This document shows positions 34,866 to 42,608 of a stretch of DNA of 64,000 bases, piece after piece (within the stretch, counting starts at the first letter, position 1; each line of letters opens with the position of its first letter). The notes below the pieces were generated by a model, which made no database searches, was not told where the DNA came from, and saw only the letters and a list, made by a program, of their open reading frames with translations. The DNA comes from Oscillospiraceae bacterium (GTDB lineage Bacteria; Bacillota; Clostridia; Oscillospirales; Acutalibacteraceae), in assembly GCA_015065615.1 (NCBI GenBank), contig SVPY01000007.1, positions 1 through 64,000 on the forward strand, in the 5' to 3' direction. Made by a program: the position numbers and the translations under genes.

Positions 34866-35000
34866 GATGATATGAAAAGGTTGGCTGCATACAAAGAATG
34901 ATGAACTCTGTATGATGACGTTCAGCTATACATGGTAAGAGCATGGAACGGTAAAGCAGACGCCGACGATACTTGGTATGACAACGACATCGCTTGGTAA
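34866..35000 (+). pseudogene. possible C-terminal gene remnant
   Basis: Two frames joined by a one-base shift near 34905 read as Trp/Asp-rich peptide: GWLHTKND, then TLYDDVQLYMVRAWNGKADA and DDTWYDNDIAW, ending in TAA at 34998-35000. There is no start codon or RBS. A strong terminator follows 50 bp later, as expected at the end of a former gene. Composition suggests a secreted or carbohydrate-binding module; this is weak. Confidence 0.4.
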
Positions 35001-35052
35001 TTTGTTACTAATCGAAAAAATTAATCAAAGACCTAATCAACCTTTGATTCCG

Positions 35053-35086
35053 GAAGGTGTGGCACCCGCCACACCTTCTTTTTTTG
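35053..35086 (+). terminator. strong terminator
   Basis: GAAGGTGTGG-6-CCACACCTTC, a perfect 10-bp stem followed by seven T. No intact gene on the plus strand precedes it; it probably belonged to the remnant at 34866-35000. Confidence 0.9.
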
Positions 35087-35097
35087 CGCCTTTTTCC

Positions 35098-35240
35098 CAA
35101 AACCCCGCCGTAGGTGGCGCGCATCGCGCGTCCGCGAGATTCGACGTGATTCAACGGACCGCCAATGGCGGCCCCTACAAGGTATGGTTTAAAATTCATA
35201 CCCTTGTAGGGGAGAACTGCGTTCTGACGTGGGAACGGGT
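35098..35240. repeat. GC-rich inverted-repeat element
   Basis: A block far richer in GC than its surroundings: GTAGGTGGCGCGCATCGCGCG, then CGGACCGCCAATGGCGG, then CCCCTACAAGGTATG...CATACCCTTGTAGGGG. It is non-coding in appearance and resembles dispersed intergenic repeats (REP or MITE-like) of Clostridia genomes. No second copy lies in this window. The 34978-35262 ORF across it is rejected. Confidence 0.65.
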
Positions 35241-35312
35241 AAAGATTAAAAATAAATTGTAGACAAAACATATAGAAAATATGGACAAAAATTAGCATTT
35301 GCATCAGTAGTA

Positions 35313-35341
35313 TTGAATTCCTTTTTTGCCTGTGATATTAT
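35313..35341 (+). promoter_or_regulatory. promoter of the beta-helix/GH operon
   Basis: TTGAAT, 17-bp spacer, TATTAT, 28 bp before the ATG at 35369. Confidence 0.55.
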
Positions 35342-35368
35342 GATTTAAAATCAGGAGGCGAAAATACT

Positions 35369-37369
35369 ATGAATAAATTCTACGTAAGTATAAACGGTAA
35401 CGATAATAATACGGGCAGCGTAAATAACCCTTTCAGAACCATAGAAAAAGCGCAGGAAAAAGCAAGAGAATGCTCAAATGCCACAGTGTACGTGCTTGAA
35501 GGTGTGTATAACAGCTTCCCCGTACTCAGTGAAAAGGATAATGGCACCTCATATATAGGTGTAAACGCCACTTTATCAGGCGGCATGGAAATTGATTACG
35601 AAAACACTTTGGAAGTACCCGAGAAAATTAAAGATAGACTTAAAGCAGAAGTAAAAAATAAAGTAAGGGCAATTGGTATTGATGCTCTTGGTATTGATAT
35701 AGATGCTTTCGGGGAAATTTATCCTATAGGCGCCTATCACACCGCGCAAAAATACGATAATGCTAAGCTTGGCACCAACTTTGAAGTTTTCAGCGGCGGC
35801 AGAAGAATGCGTATTGCCCGCTACCCTGACGAGGGCTTTTTGAAAATTGACGAGGTTTTTGATGTTGGCGACGTGGCGGAATTCCCCGACCAGAATTATT
35901 GGCACGGCTGGGCAGAAAGGCGCAACCACCGCGGCGGCTGTTATATAATAGACAGGGAGACTAATTATAGGGTACAGACCTGGAAAAATCTTGAAAATAT
36001 TTGGATTTTCGGTTACTTTAAGCACGATTGGGCGGATTCCTCCGCTCCGGTTAAGTTTGATACGAAAAACCGCGCTGTCTACCCCGAGCACGTGGCAAGG
36101 TTTGGCTGTAAGAAGGGCGCCGACTACTATTTTTATAATATTCTTGAGGAGCTGGATGCACCGGGGGAATATTTTCTTGATAAGGAAAATAAGATGCTCT
36201 ATATTTACCCCTACAGTGAGGGCGATAAAATTGAGTTTTCACTGAATGAAAATCCCATTGTTGAAATTTTGGGCGGCGAAAACATCACTATTGAGGGATT
36301 TACAATTAAATGTGCACGAAACAGCGGTATAAAAGTAAGGGGTAACGGCTGTACTATAAAAAATAACCTTGTTAAAAACGTTTCCGACCACGGTATCGTA
36401 ATTGACGGATACAGAAATACCGTAGAAAATAACGAAGTTACACGCACGGGCAAGGGTGGTATATATTTATACGGCGGCGACAGAATTACTTTAACTCCTT
36501 CCGAAAATAAGGCTGTAAACAATTATATTCACCATTATTCCGAGGTCTACAAAACTTATCAGCCTGGCGTGCAGATGTCGGGTGTAGGCAGTATTTGCAC
36601 TCATAACGAAATTTGCTTCTGCCCCCACGAAGCAATTCAGTACGACGGCAACGACCATCTGATCGAATATAACAATATTCACGATGCGGTTTTATATTCA
36701 GCCGATGCAGGCGCAATTTACACAGGCCGCGACTGGGCAGGCTACGGCACAGTTATCAGATATAATATAATAAGGGATATCGGTAACGAGGAGCTTCGCC
36801 CCGACGCTATTTATTGGGACGATGCCCACTCAGGTCAGACAGCTTACGGAAATATAATAATCAACGCCAAGAAGTATGGCTTCCAGATTGGCGGCGGCAG
36901 GGATAATACTGCTATCAATAATATAATTATAGGTGAAACGGATGTACCCTTAAGGTTTGACTGCCGCGCTTACGAAGGCTTCTTTGAGGATGGATGGTAC
37001 CGTGAGGCAGTAAATACACCTGACGGTGAGCAGTGGAGAATTTTAAACAGAGTGCCCTACAGAAGCGAAATATGGGCAAAAAAATACCCCTCTCTTGCAG
37101 CACTTAGCGATGATTTTAATAACACCGATGATATTAATTTCCCTGTTTACCCTGCAGGCAACGTGGTGGAGAATAATATAGTTGTTAACAGCCGCGCCTT
37201 TTTAGGTGAAATTATGGAGGCTTCAATGAAATATTCCTCCGTAAAGAATAATAAAGCCTATAAATCCGTGGAGGATATCGGGTTTGATATGAATACTTTG
37301 AAATTCGAAGTTCAGCCTGAAGATTTCCCCGAAATTCCTGTGGATAAAATAGGAAGAATAGAGGAATAA
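35369..37369 (+). CDS. right-handed parallel beta-helix glycan-active protein
   Basis: 666 residues, no signal peptide. It opens with FYVSINGNDNNTGSVNNPFRTIEKAQEKAR, the standard start of secreted-type beta-helix enzymes, includes an inserted domain at about 90-300, then rungs such as GITIEGFTIKC-like, GIVIDGYRNTVENNEVTRTG and GYGTVIRYNIIRDIG. DAGAIYTGRDW may be active-site sequence. The layout is like GH141 or related beta-helix families, but I cannot assign one. It is co-transcribed with the 37371 gene (1 bp gap). Confidence 0.82.
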   Translation: MNKFYVSINGNDNNTGSVNNPFRTIEKAQEKARECSNATVYVLEGVYNSFPVLSEKDNGTSYIGVNATLSGGMEIDYENTLEVPEKIKDRLKAEVKNKVRAIGIDALGIDIDAFGEIYPIGAYHTAQKYDNAKLGTNFEVFSGGRRMRIARYPDEGFLKIDEVFDVGDVAEFPDQNYWHGWAERRNHRGGCYIIDRETNYRVQTWKNLENIWIFGYFKHDWADSSAPVKFDTKNRAVYPEHVARFGCKKGADYYFYNILEELDAPGEYFLDKENKMLYIYPYSEGDKIEFSLNENPIVEILGGENITIEGFTIKCARNSGIKVRGNGCTIKNNLVKNVSDHGIVIDGYRNTVENNEVTRTGKGGIYLYGGDRITLTPSENKAVNNYIHHYSEVYKTYQPGVQMSGVGSICTHNEICFCPHEAIQYDGNDHLIEYNNIHDAVLYSADAGAIYTGRDWAGYGTVIRYNIIRDIGNEELRPDAIYWDDAHSGQTAYGNIIINAKKYGFQIGGGRDNTAINNIIIGETDVPLRFDCRAYEGFFEDGWYREAVNTPDGEQWRILNRVPYRSEIWAKKYPSLAALSDDFNNTDDINFPVYPAGNVVENNIVVNSRAFLGEIMEASMKYSSVKNNKAYKSVEDIGFDMNTLKFEVQPEDFPEIPVDKIGRIEE

Positions 37370-37370
37370 A

Positions 37371-39491
37371 ATGGAAAAGCATCTTGACTTTCAACAAAAA
37401 CTCAAAGAAGTCCATAAGCCGATGCGCTTGAATAAAGATATTTACGATAATTTTGATGGACTGAAAATTACACCCGAGTGGAAAATTTTAGTTAAAGAAG
37501 ATTCCGCAGAGTTAATTAATCACGCAGCAAATGACCTAACAGATTATTTTAAAGTTTCTATGGGTATTGAAATTAATATAGGCTTTTCGGATATTTCTCT
37601 TGAAAAAAGCATTTTTATCGGAACTGATGAAAGCTTAGAAGAAAGAAGCTTTAAAATTGAAGCTGCCGATAGAATTTTAATTTTGGGAAAGGACGAAAAA
37701 TACGCTGCCCAAGGTTCATATTATCTTGAAGATATAATGAATTTAAACGAGGCTCCCGTTATAGAAAAATGCTGTGAAGTTAAAAAGATGCGCTTTGAAA
37801 CAAGGACCATAACCTCAGGCGCGGAGGAGGGATTTTCTGAGGGCGAGCTTAATATGATAGCTCACGCAGGTATGACTGCGGTGGATGTTTTCGTTACTGA
37901 TATTCTTGAAAATGAAAATACCGAAAAAAGAGTTAATGATTTAATAAAGCGCGCTTCAAAATATGGGCTCGAAGTATATATTTACCCACACGTGATAAAT
38001 GAGCTTCACCCTGAGGATGAGGGAGCTTATGAATTTTACGAAAATATTTACGGCAGAATAATGGAGAAAATAAAGGGTGTTAAGGGTTTGATTCTTGTGG
38101 GGGAATCCTGTGAATTTCCTTCAAAAGATAATCGCACCACGGGTAAACCCTGGCACAAAAGTTTGAATGATGAAAAGCCAAGCCCCGGGTGGTTTCCTTG
38201 CTCGGATTACCCGAAGTTTATTGGTATGCTGAATAAAATAGTAAAGTCTCATGATGAAAAGGCAGAACTTGTTTTCTGGACTTATAACTGGGGCTATGAA
38301 GAAGAAAATTTAAGGGTGGAGCTTATAAAAAATATTCCCGAAGGTGTTACTATGATGGCGACCTTCGAGATGTTTGATGAAATTAAAATAAGCGAAAATA
38401 TAATAGAAAACCTTACGGATTATTCAATCTGGAAGATTGGCCCGGGTAAATATTTTACTGCCGAATCAAAGGCGGCAAAAGAGCAGGGAATTAAGATGTA
38501 TAGTATGACTAACACTTGCGGCAACACCTGGGATTTTGGCGTGGTGCCCTTTTTGCCCGTTCCTCAAAGGTGGATAGAGCGATATAAGGCCGTTACAGAT
38601 GCTCAGGATAATTTAAGGCTGGACGGTGTAAGGGAATCCCATAGTTATGGCTACTGGCCTTCCTTTATTTCAGAAATGACTAAGTTTGCCTATATGCTAC
38701 CTTCCTTTAATATGAATGAAGTTTTAAATAAGTTTATATCAAGAGATTACGGCAAAGAGAATTTAAAGGAAGCTTTAAAAGCGTTTAAATTTTTCTCTGA
38801 GGGTATGGCGCACTGCGTGTCAACTAATTCTGACCAATGGGGTCCTGCAAGAATAGGTCCTGCTTACCCCTTGTTTTTCGAAAGGTGGGAGCTTATACCA
38901 AATTGCTCCGTTACGGGCAAATCTGCTAATTTTACGGGCTTCCCGCTATATTTTTATAATCTTGATAAAGAAGAAAAGCTTTTTTATGAAATTAATGAAT
39001 ACAAAGAAATGGAAAGGCTTTTTACAAAAGGCTTGGAGATTTTAGAGAAAATAACAGCTGTTTTGCCCGAAAATAAGAAAAAAGATGCATTATTTACTTT
39101 GCAGGTAGCAAAATTTATCCGTAACAGCGCAAGGACTATCCATAGAGTAAAGCGCTATCATTATCTTAAAGCTAAGCTTAACGTTCATATTGATTTTGAT
39201 GCCAAGTGGGTGGGTGGCAGGAAAAATATGGAGGATGCAAAGAAAGCCCAAAAGCCTTTAGCACCTGCAGAAGATAAGCAGCCTGTCATTAACGAGCTTA
39301 TTGAAATTTTAAAGGCGGAAATCGAAAACGCTGAGGAGACTAAATTATTGGTAAGGGAAAATTCAAGACTTGGTTACACAAAAGAACTTGGCTATGCTTG
39401 CGGCGAAGAGCAGCTTGACTGGAAGATAAATATGGCAAAGTGCACTTTAAACGAAGAATTACTCCCTTTACTTACAAAAAATAGCTTATAA
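37371..39491 (+). CDS. glycoside-hydrolase-like protein (GH20/GH67-type architecture)
   Basis: 706 residues, no signal peptide. Residues 1-130 read as the alpha/beta domain that precedes the barrel in hexosaminidases and alpha-glucuronidases (ILVKEDSAELINHAANDLTDY, FIGTDESLEE, DRILILGKDEKYAAQGSYYLEDIM). A TIM-barrel-like region follows (MTAVDVFVTDILE, YGLEVYIYPHV, LILVGESCEFPS, AELVFWTYNWGYEEE), and a helical C-terminus. Substrate unknown. A likely functional partner of the beta-helix protein encoded upstream. Confidence 0.7.
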   Translation: MEKHLDFQQKLKEVHKPMRLNKDIYDNFDGLKITPEWKILVKEDSAELINHAANDLTDYFKVSMGIEINIGFSDISLEKSIFIGTDESLEERSFKIEAADRILILGKDEKYAAQGSYYLEDIMNLNEAPVIEKCCEVKKMRFETRTITSGAEEGFSEGELNMIAHAGMTAVDVFVTDILENENTEKRVNDLIKRASKYGLEVYIYPHVINELHPEDEGAYEFYENIYGRIMEKIKGVKGLILVGESCEFPSKDNRTTGKPWHKSLNDEKPSPGWFPCSDYPKFIGMLNKIVKSHDEKAELVFWTYNWGYEEENLRVELIKNIPEGVTMMATFEMFDEIKISENIIENLTDYSIWKIGPGKYFTAESKAAKEQGIKMYSMTNTCGNTWDFGVVPFLPVPQRWIERYKAVTDAQDNLRLDGVRESHSYGYWPSFISEMTKFAYMLPSFNMNEVLNKFISRDYGKENLKEALKAFKFFSEGMAHCVSTNSDQWGPARIGPAYPLFFERWELIPNCSVTGKSANFTGFPLYFYNLDKEEKLFYEINEYKEMERLFTKGLEILEKITAVLPENKKKDALFTLQVAKFIRNSARTIHRVKRYHYLKAKLNVHIDFDAKWVGGRKNMEDAKKAQKPLAPAEDKQPVINELIEILKAEIENAEETKLLVRENSRLGYTKELGYACGEEQLDWKINMAKCTLNEELLPLLTKNSL

Positions 39492-39573
39492 ATTCAAAAA
39501 AATATTTTCAATGGGCTAAAAATGTGATATACTAATTAGCGGAAAATTATTTCATTAAAAAGGATTGATGGAA

Positions 39574-40566
39574 ATGGCAGATAAAATTCGCATCGGTATA
39601 TTAGGTTACGGTAATTTAGGCAGAGGCGTGGAGCTTTCACTCAGGCAGAATAAGGATATGGAGCTTGTGGCTTTCTTTACTCGCCGCGACCCCAAAACTT
39701 TAAAAACACTCAGTCCCGAGGTGCCCGTTTATCACGTAGATGATGCCGTAAAAATGAAGGACGAAATTGACGTAATGATTCTTTGCGGCGGCAGTGCTAC
39801 CGATTTACCCAAGCAGAGCCCCGAATATGCTAAATATTTTAATATCGTAGATTCTTTCGACACACACGCAAAAATTCCCGAGCATTTCGCTTCTTGCGAT
39901 GCATCCAGCAAAGAAAGCGGCAAGATATCTCTTATTTCCGTTGGCTGGGACCCCGGTATGTTCAGCTTGCAGAGACTTCTCGGCAACTGCATTCTTCCCG
40001 ACGGCAAGGATTATACCTTCTGGGGCAAGGGCGTAAGCCAAGGCCACAGCGACGCTATAAGAAGAATTGAGGGTGTTTTAGATGCTAAGCAGTATACAGT
40101 ACCCGTTGAAGATGCTCTTAAGAAAGTTCGCGCAGGTGAAAATCCCGAGCTTACCACACGGGAAAAGCACACAAGAGAGTGTTACGTGGTAGCAAAGGAG
40201 GGCGCCGACCTTGAAAAAATCAGGGAAGAGATAGTAACGATGCCCAACTACTTCGCTGATTACGATACAACGGTTAATTTTATCACAAAAGAGGAGCTTG
40301 ACCGCGACCACAAGGGTATTCCTCACGGCGGTTTTGTAATGAGGAGCGGTGTAACGGGCGTAAACGGCGAGACAAAGGAAATGATCGAGTATTCTTTGAA
40401 GCTGGGTTCCAATCCCGAATTTACCGCCAGCGTTATAGTTTGCTATGCAAGAGCCGCTTACAAGATGAACAAAGAGGGTATGAAGGGCTGTAAAACAGTT
40501 TTCGACGTGCCTCCCGTTTATCTCTCACCCAAAACCCACGGCGAATTAATTGCTTCGCTTTTATAA
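39574..40566 (+). CDS. ddh: meso-diaminopimelate D-dehydrogenase
   Basis: The ATG at 39574 is 9 bp after AGGA and gives 330 residues, the usual size; upstream TTG/ATG codons are less well spaced. IRIGILGYGNLGRGVELSL is the NADP-binding loop. FTRRDP, LCGGSATDLPKQSPEYAKYFNIVDSFDTHAKIP, SVGWDPGMFSL and GVSQGHSDAIRRI are diagnostic Ddh segments. It makes meso-DAP from tetrahydrodipicolinate, ammonia and NADPH, a one-step route for lysine and peptidoglycan. It has its own promoter (TTTTCA-17-TATACT) and terminator. Confidence 0.95.
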   Translation: MADKIRIGILGYGNLGRGVELSLRQNKDMELVAFFTRRDPKTLKTLSPEVPVYHVDDAVKMKDEIDVMILCGGSATDLPKQSPEYAKYFNIVDSFDTHAKIPEHFASCDASSKESGKISLISVGWDPGMFSLQRLLGNCILPDGKDYTFWGKGVSQGHSDAIRRIEGVLDAKQYTVPVEDALKKVRAGENPELTTREKHTRECYVVAKEGADLEKIREEIVTMPNYFADYDTTVNFITKEELDRDHKGIPHGGFVMRSGVTGVNGETKEMIEYSLKLGSNPEFTASVIVCYARAAYKMNKEGMKGCKTVFDVPPVYLSPKTHGELIASLL

Positions 40567-40583
40567 ACCGAATTTAAAAAATT

Positions 40584-40614
40584 AAGGACAGAGTTTTTTG
40601 CTCTGTCCTTTTTG
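40584..40614 (+). terminator. terminator after ddh
   Basis: AAGGACAGAG / CTCTGTCCTT perfect 10-bp stem plus T run. It also lies at the end of the convergent Gfo/Idh gene. Confidence 0.9.
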
Positions 40615-40627
40615 TTTCTCATTAACT

Positions 40628-41617
40628 TTATAATTTTATTACTTCGCCTGAATCCATGGATTTATTCACGGCTAAGGTAAGCTTTAAGCTTTCGAAGGCA
40701 TCGAAGTAATTGGATCGGATCTGGAATCTGTCCCCTGTTTTTACGGCGTCGATAAAGGTCTTGATTTCTGCCATATAGCTATCGTGGTGAATGTCAAGCT
40801 CCTCCTGCTTGCCGCTGGAGATAATTTTAAGGCTCTTGTTCCAGCTGTATTCAATTCTGTGATTTGTAGTGATAATTTCGAAGCCCACCTTGGGTTCAGC
40901 ACCTGTATAACAGCCGGAAAGAAGGTTTAAGGCTATGCCGCTACGCATTTTAATTAAAGCGGAGGAATAATCCTCAACGTCGTGCTCTGCGCCGAGGAAG
41001 TTTTCGTTTCGCTTGCCGTAAGCGTAAACGCTTTCTGCTTCACCGAAAATATAGCGCATCATATCGGCTAAGTGTGTGGTCTGCTCAACAGCCTGACCGC
41101 CTGAGCTTGCTTTTTTTCTCCACCATTCGGGGGAGGGCATAGAGCCTATCCAGTAGGCGTTTACAAGACCTGCAGGCTCGCGCTTAACCATTTCTTTCAC
41201 TAAATCCAAAACGGGATTATATCTTTCCTGATAGGCAACGGATGTGATTACGTTATTTTTATTAATTTCGTTTGCTATATCGCCGCAAATCTTCTCGGAA
41301 AGGCCGATTGGCTTTTCGATAAACATAGCTACCTTGTTTTTAGCAAGTGCGAGCTCCAATTCGCCGTGGCAATCGGGAGTTAAGCTGATAATTGCGGCGT
41401 CCATTTTTTCTTTTGCTACCATACTGAGTGCATCCTGATAAAGTCTTGCGCGGGGTACTTTTTTACCCATTCTTTCAAGCCTTTCACGGCCGCGGTTATA
41501 GAGGGCTACTATCTGAACCCCTTCAATTTTTAAAAGATTATCTACGTGCAGGTTTGCAATACCGCCGCATCCAAAAATACCAACTCTTATTTTGCTTTTA
41601 ATTTTTTTGTTTGCCAT
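40628..41617 (-). CDS. Gfo/Idh/MocA-family oxidoreductase
   Basis: 329 residues. Rossmann motif VGIFGCGGIANLHVDNLLKIEGV, then the family EKP motif FIEKPIGLSEKI and a C-terminal alpha/beta domain with GGQAVEQTTHLADMMRYIFGEAE. It would oxidise or reduce a sugar or inositol derivative with NAD(P). It begins 6 bp after the AraC-type regulator, so the two form an operon divergent from the alpha-galactosidase. Substrate probably follows from the glycan handled by that cluster. Confidence 0.9.
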   Translation of the reverse strand: MANKKIKSKIRVGIFGCGGIANLHVDNLLKIEGVQIVALYNRGRERLERMGKKVPRARLYQDALSMVAKEKMDAAIISLTPDCHGELELALAKNKVAMFIEKPIGLSEKICGDIANEINKNNVITSVAYQERYNPVLDLVKEMVKREPAGLVNAYWIGSMPSPEWWRKKASSGGQAVEQTTHLADMMRYIFGEAESVYAYGKRNENFLGAEHDVEDYSSALIKMRSGIALNLLSGCYTGAEPKVGFEIITTNHRIEYSWNKSLKIISSGKQEELDIHHDSYMAEIKTFIDAVKTGDRFQIRSNYFDAFESLKLTLAVNKSMDSGEVIKL

Positions 41618-41623
41618 AATTTT

Positions 41624-42475
41624 TTACCTTTCTGATTTATATAATTTTCTGTACTTGTGTGGGGTTACTCCGAAACGCTTTTTAAAAAGGGAAATAAAGT
41701 GGGAGTAATCGGGAAAGCCGCACTTTGAGGCGGTTTCCAAAACCTGACTTCCTTTTTCCAGCATATCTTTAGCGGCGGCAAGGCGCCTTGTTTCCACGTA
41801 TTTATGGGGTGTGGTGCCCAAATACTGCTTGAAGTAGCGGTTTAAGCTACTGCGGCTTATGAAATATTTTTCGCTGATTTCCGTTACACTGAAGTCTTCG
41901 GAGTAGTTTTTGTCTATGTGTTTTACTATTTTTGTAAAGTTTTCGGGCATTAAGCTGGCTTCTTCAAAGGAAGAGCTGTTTTTATCCACTATGCTGAGTA
42001 TGGAAAAAAGAGCAGAAAGACTTTCGGAATCTGTAAATTTACCGTAGCCCTTATTATCGATAAGTACGTTAAGATTTTTCTTAAAAAGTTCAGCATCATC
42101 GCTATTGAGTTTAATATGGTTTCTTTCGCCGTTTTTTCTTTTATAAAAGCTTTTTAAATAGGGCAGAAAACTTTCCTCTGCGCTTATCCAGAAGCAGTAG
42201 TGCTCGTGCCTGCAATCATTTTTATAAATACAGCGGTGGAATTCATTGGGCTTTGTGATAATAATATCGCCGCTTTCCACCATATAAAGATTATTTTCTA
42301 CAGCAAAAGCAATATCTCCGCTTATATTGAAATATATTTCACAGAAGGAATGGATGTGGGCGTCCCTGCCGTTTTCGTTTTCGGCTGTATAGTTTAAATT
42401 GGAGTAATCGGCATCGGCAAAAAGTCCGCTTCCGCCCAAAATGCCTTTTAAATCGGGGGTGTATATAGGTATCAT
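41624..42475 (-). CDS. AraC-family regulator with cupin sensor
   Basis: 283 residues. Residues about 20-110 form an AraC-binding cupin (HIHSFCEIYFNISGDIAFAVENNLYMVESGDIIITKPNEFHR). The C-terminal hundred residues hold two helix-turn-helix motifs (FSVTEISEKYFISRSSLNRYFKQYLGTTPHKYV and ASKCGFPDYSHFISLFKKRFGVTPHKYRK). It is divergent from the GH36 gene with 133 bp between them, and probably activates it on binding a galactoside; this is inference. Confidence 0.93.
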   Translation of the reverse strand: MIPIYTPDLKGILGGSGLFADADYSNLNYTAENENGRDAHIHSFCEIYFNISGDIAFAVENNLYMVESGDIIITKPNEFHRCIYKNDCRHEHYCFWISAEESFLPYLKSFYKRKNGERNHIKLNSDDAELFKKNLNVLIDNKGYGKFTDSESLSALFSILSIVDKNSSSFEEASLMPENFTKIVKHIDKNYSEDFSVTEISEKYFISRSSLNRYFKQYLGTTPHKYVETRRLAAAKDMLEKGSQVLETASKCGFPDYSHFISLFKKRFGVTPHKYRKLYKSER

Positions 42476-42608
42476 AAATTTGACTCAATTCTCATATTTT
42501 TTGGGTAAAATATCATAGATTTTTGCTTTTGTTTATGGTATAACTTTATCATAATAAATTAAACTTGTAAAGATTAATTTTGATATATAAAAGAAAAGGG
42601 GTTAAATT
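42476..42608. promoter_or_regulatory. divergent araC-like / alpha-galactosidase control region
   Basis: An AT-rich 133-bp gap that holds both promoters. On the plus side TTGTAA is followed by TATATAA-type -10 sequences before AAAAGGGG and the ATG. No clear repeated operator was found by eye. Confidence 0.45.

Noticed and set aside
34978-35262. 94-residue plus ORF and 98-residue minus ORF near 35.1 kb
   Set aside because: They cross a perfect terminator and the GC-rich repeat; composition is not protein-like.
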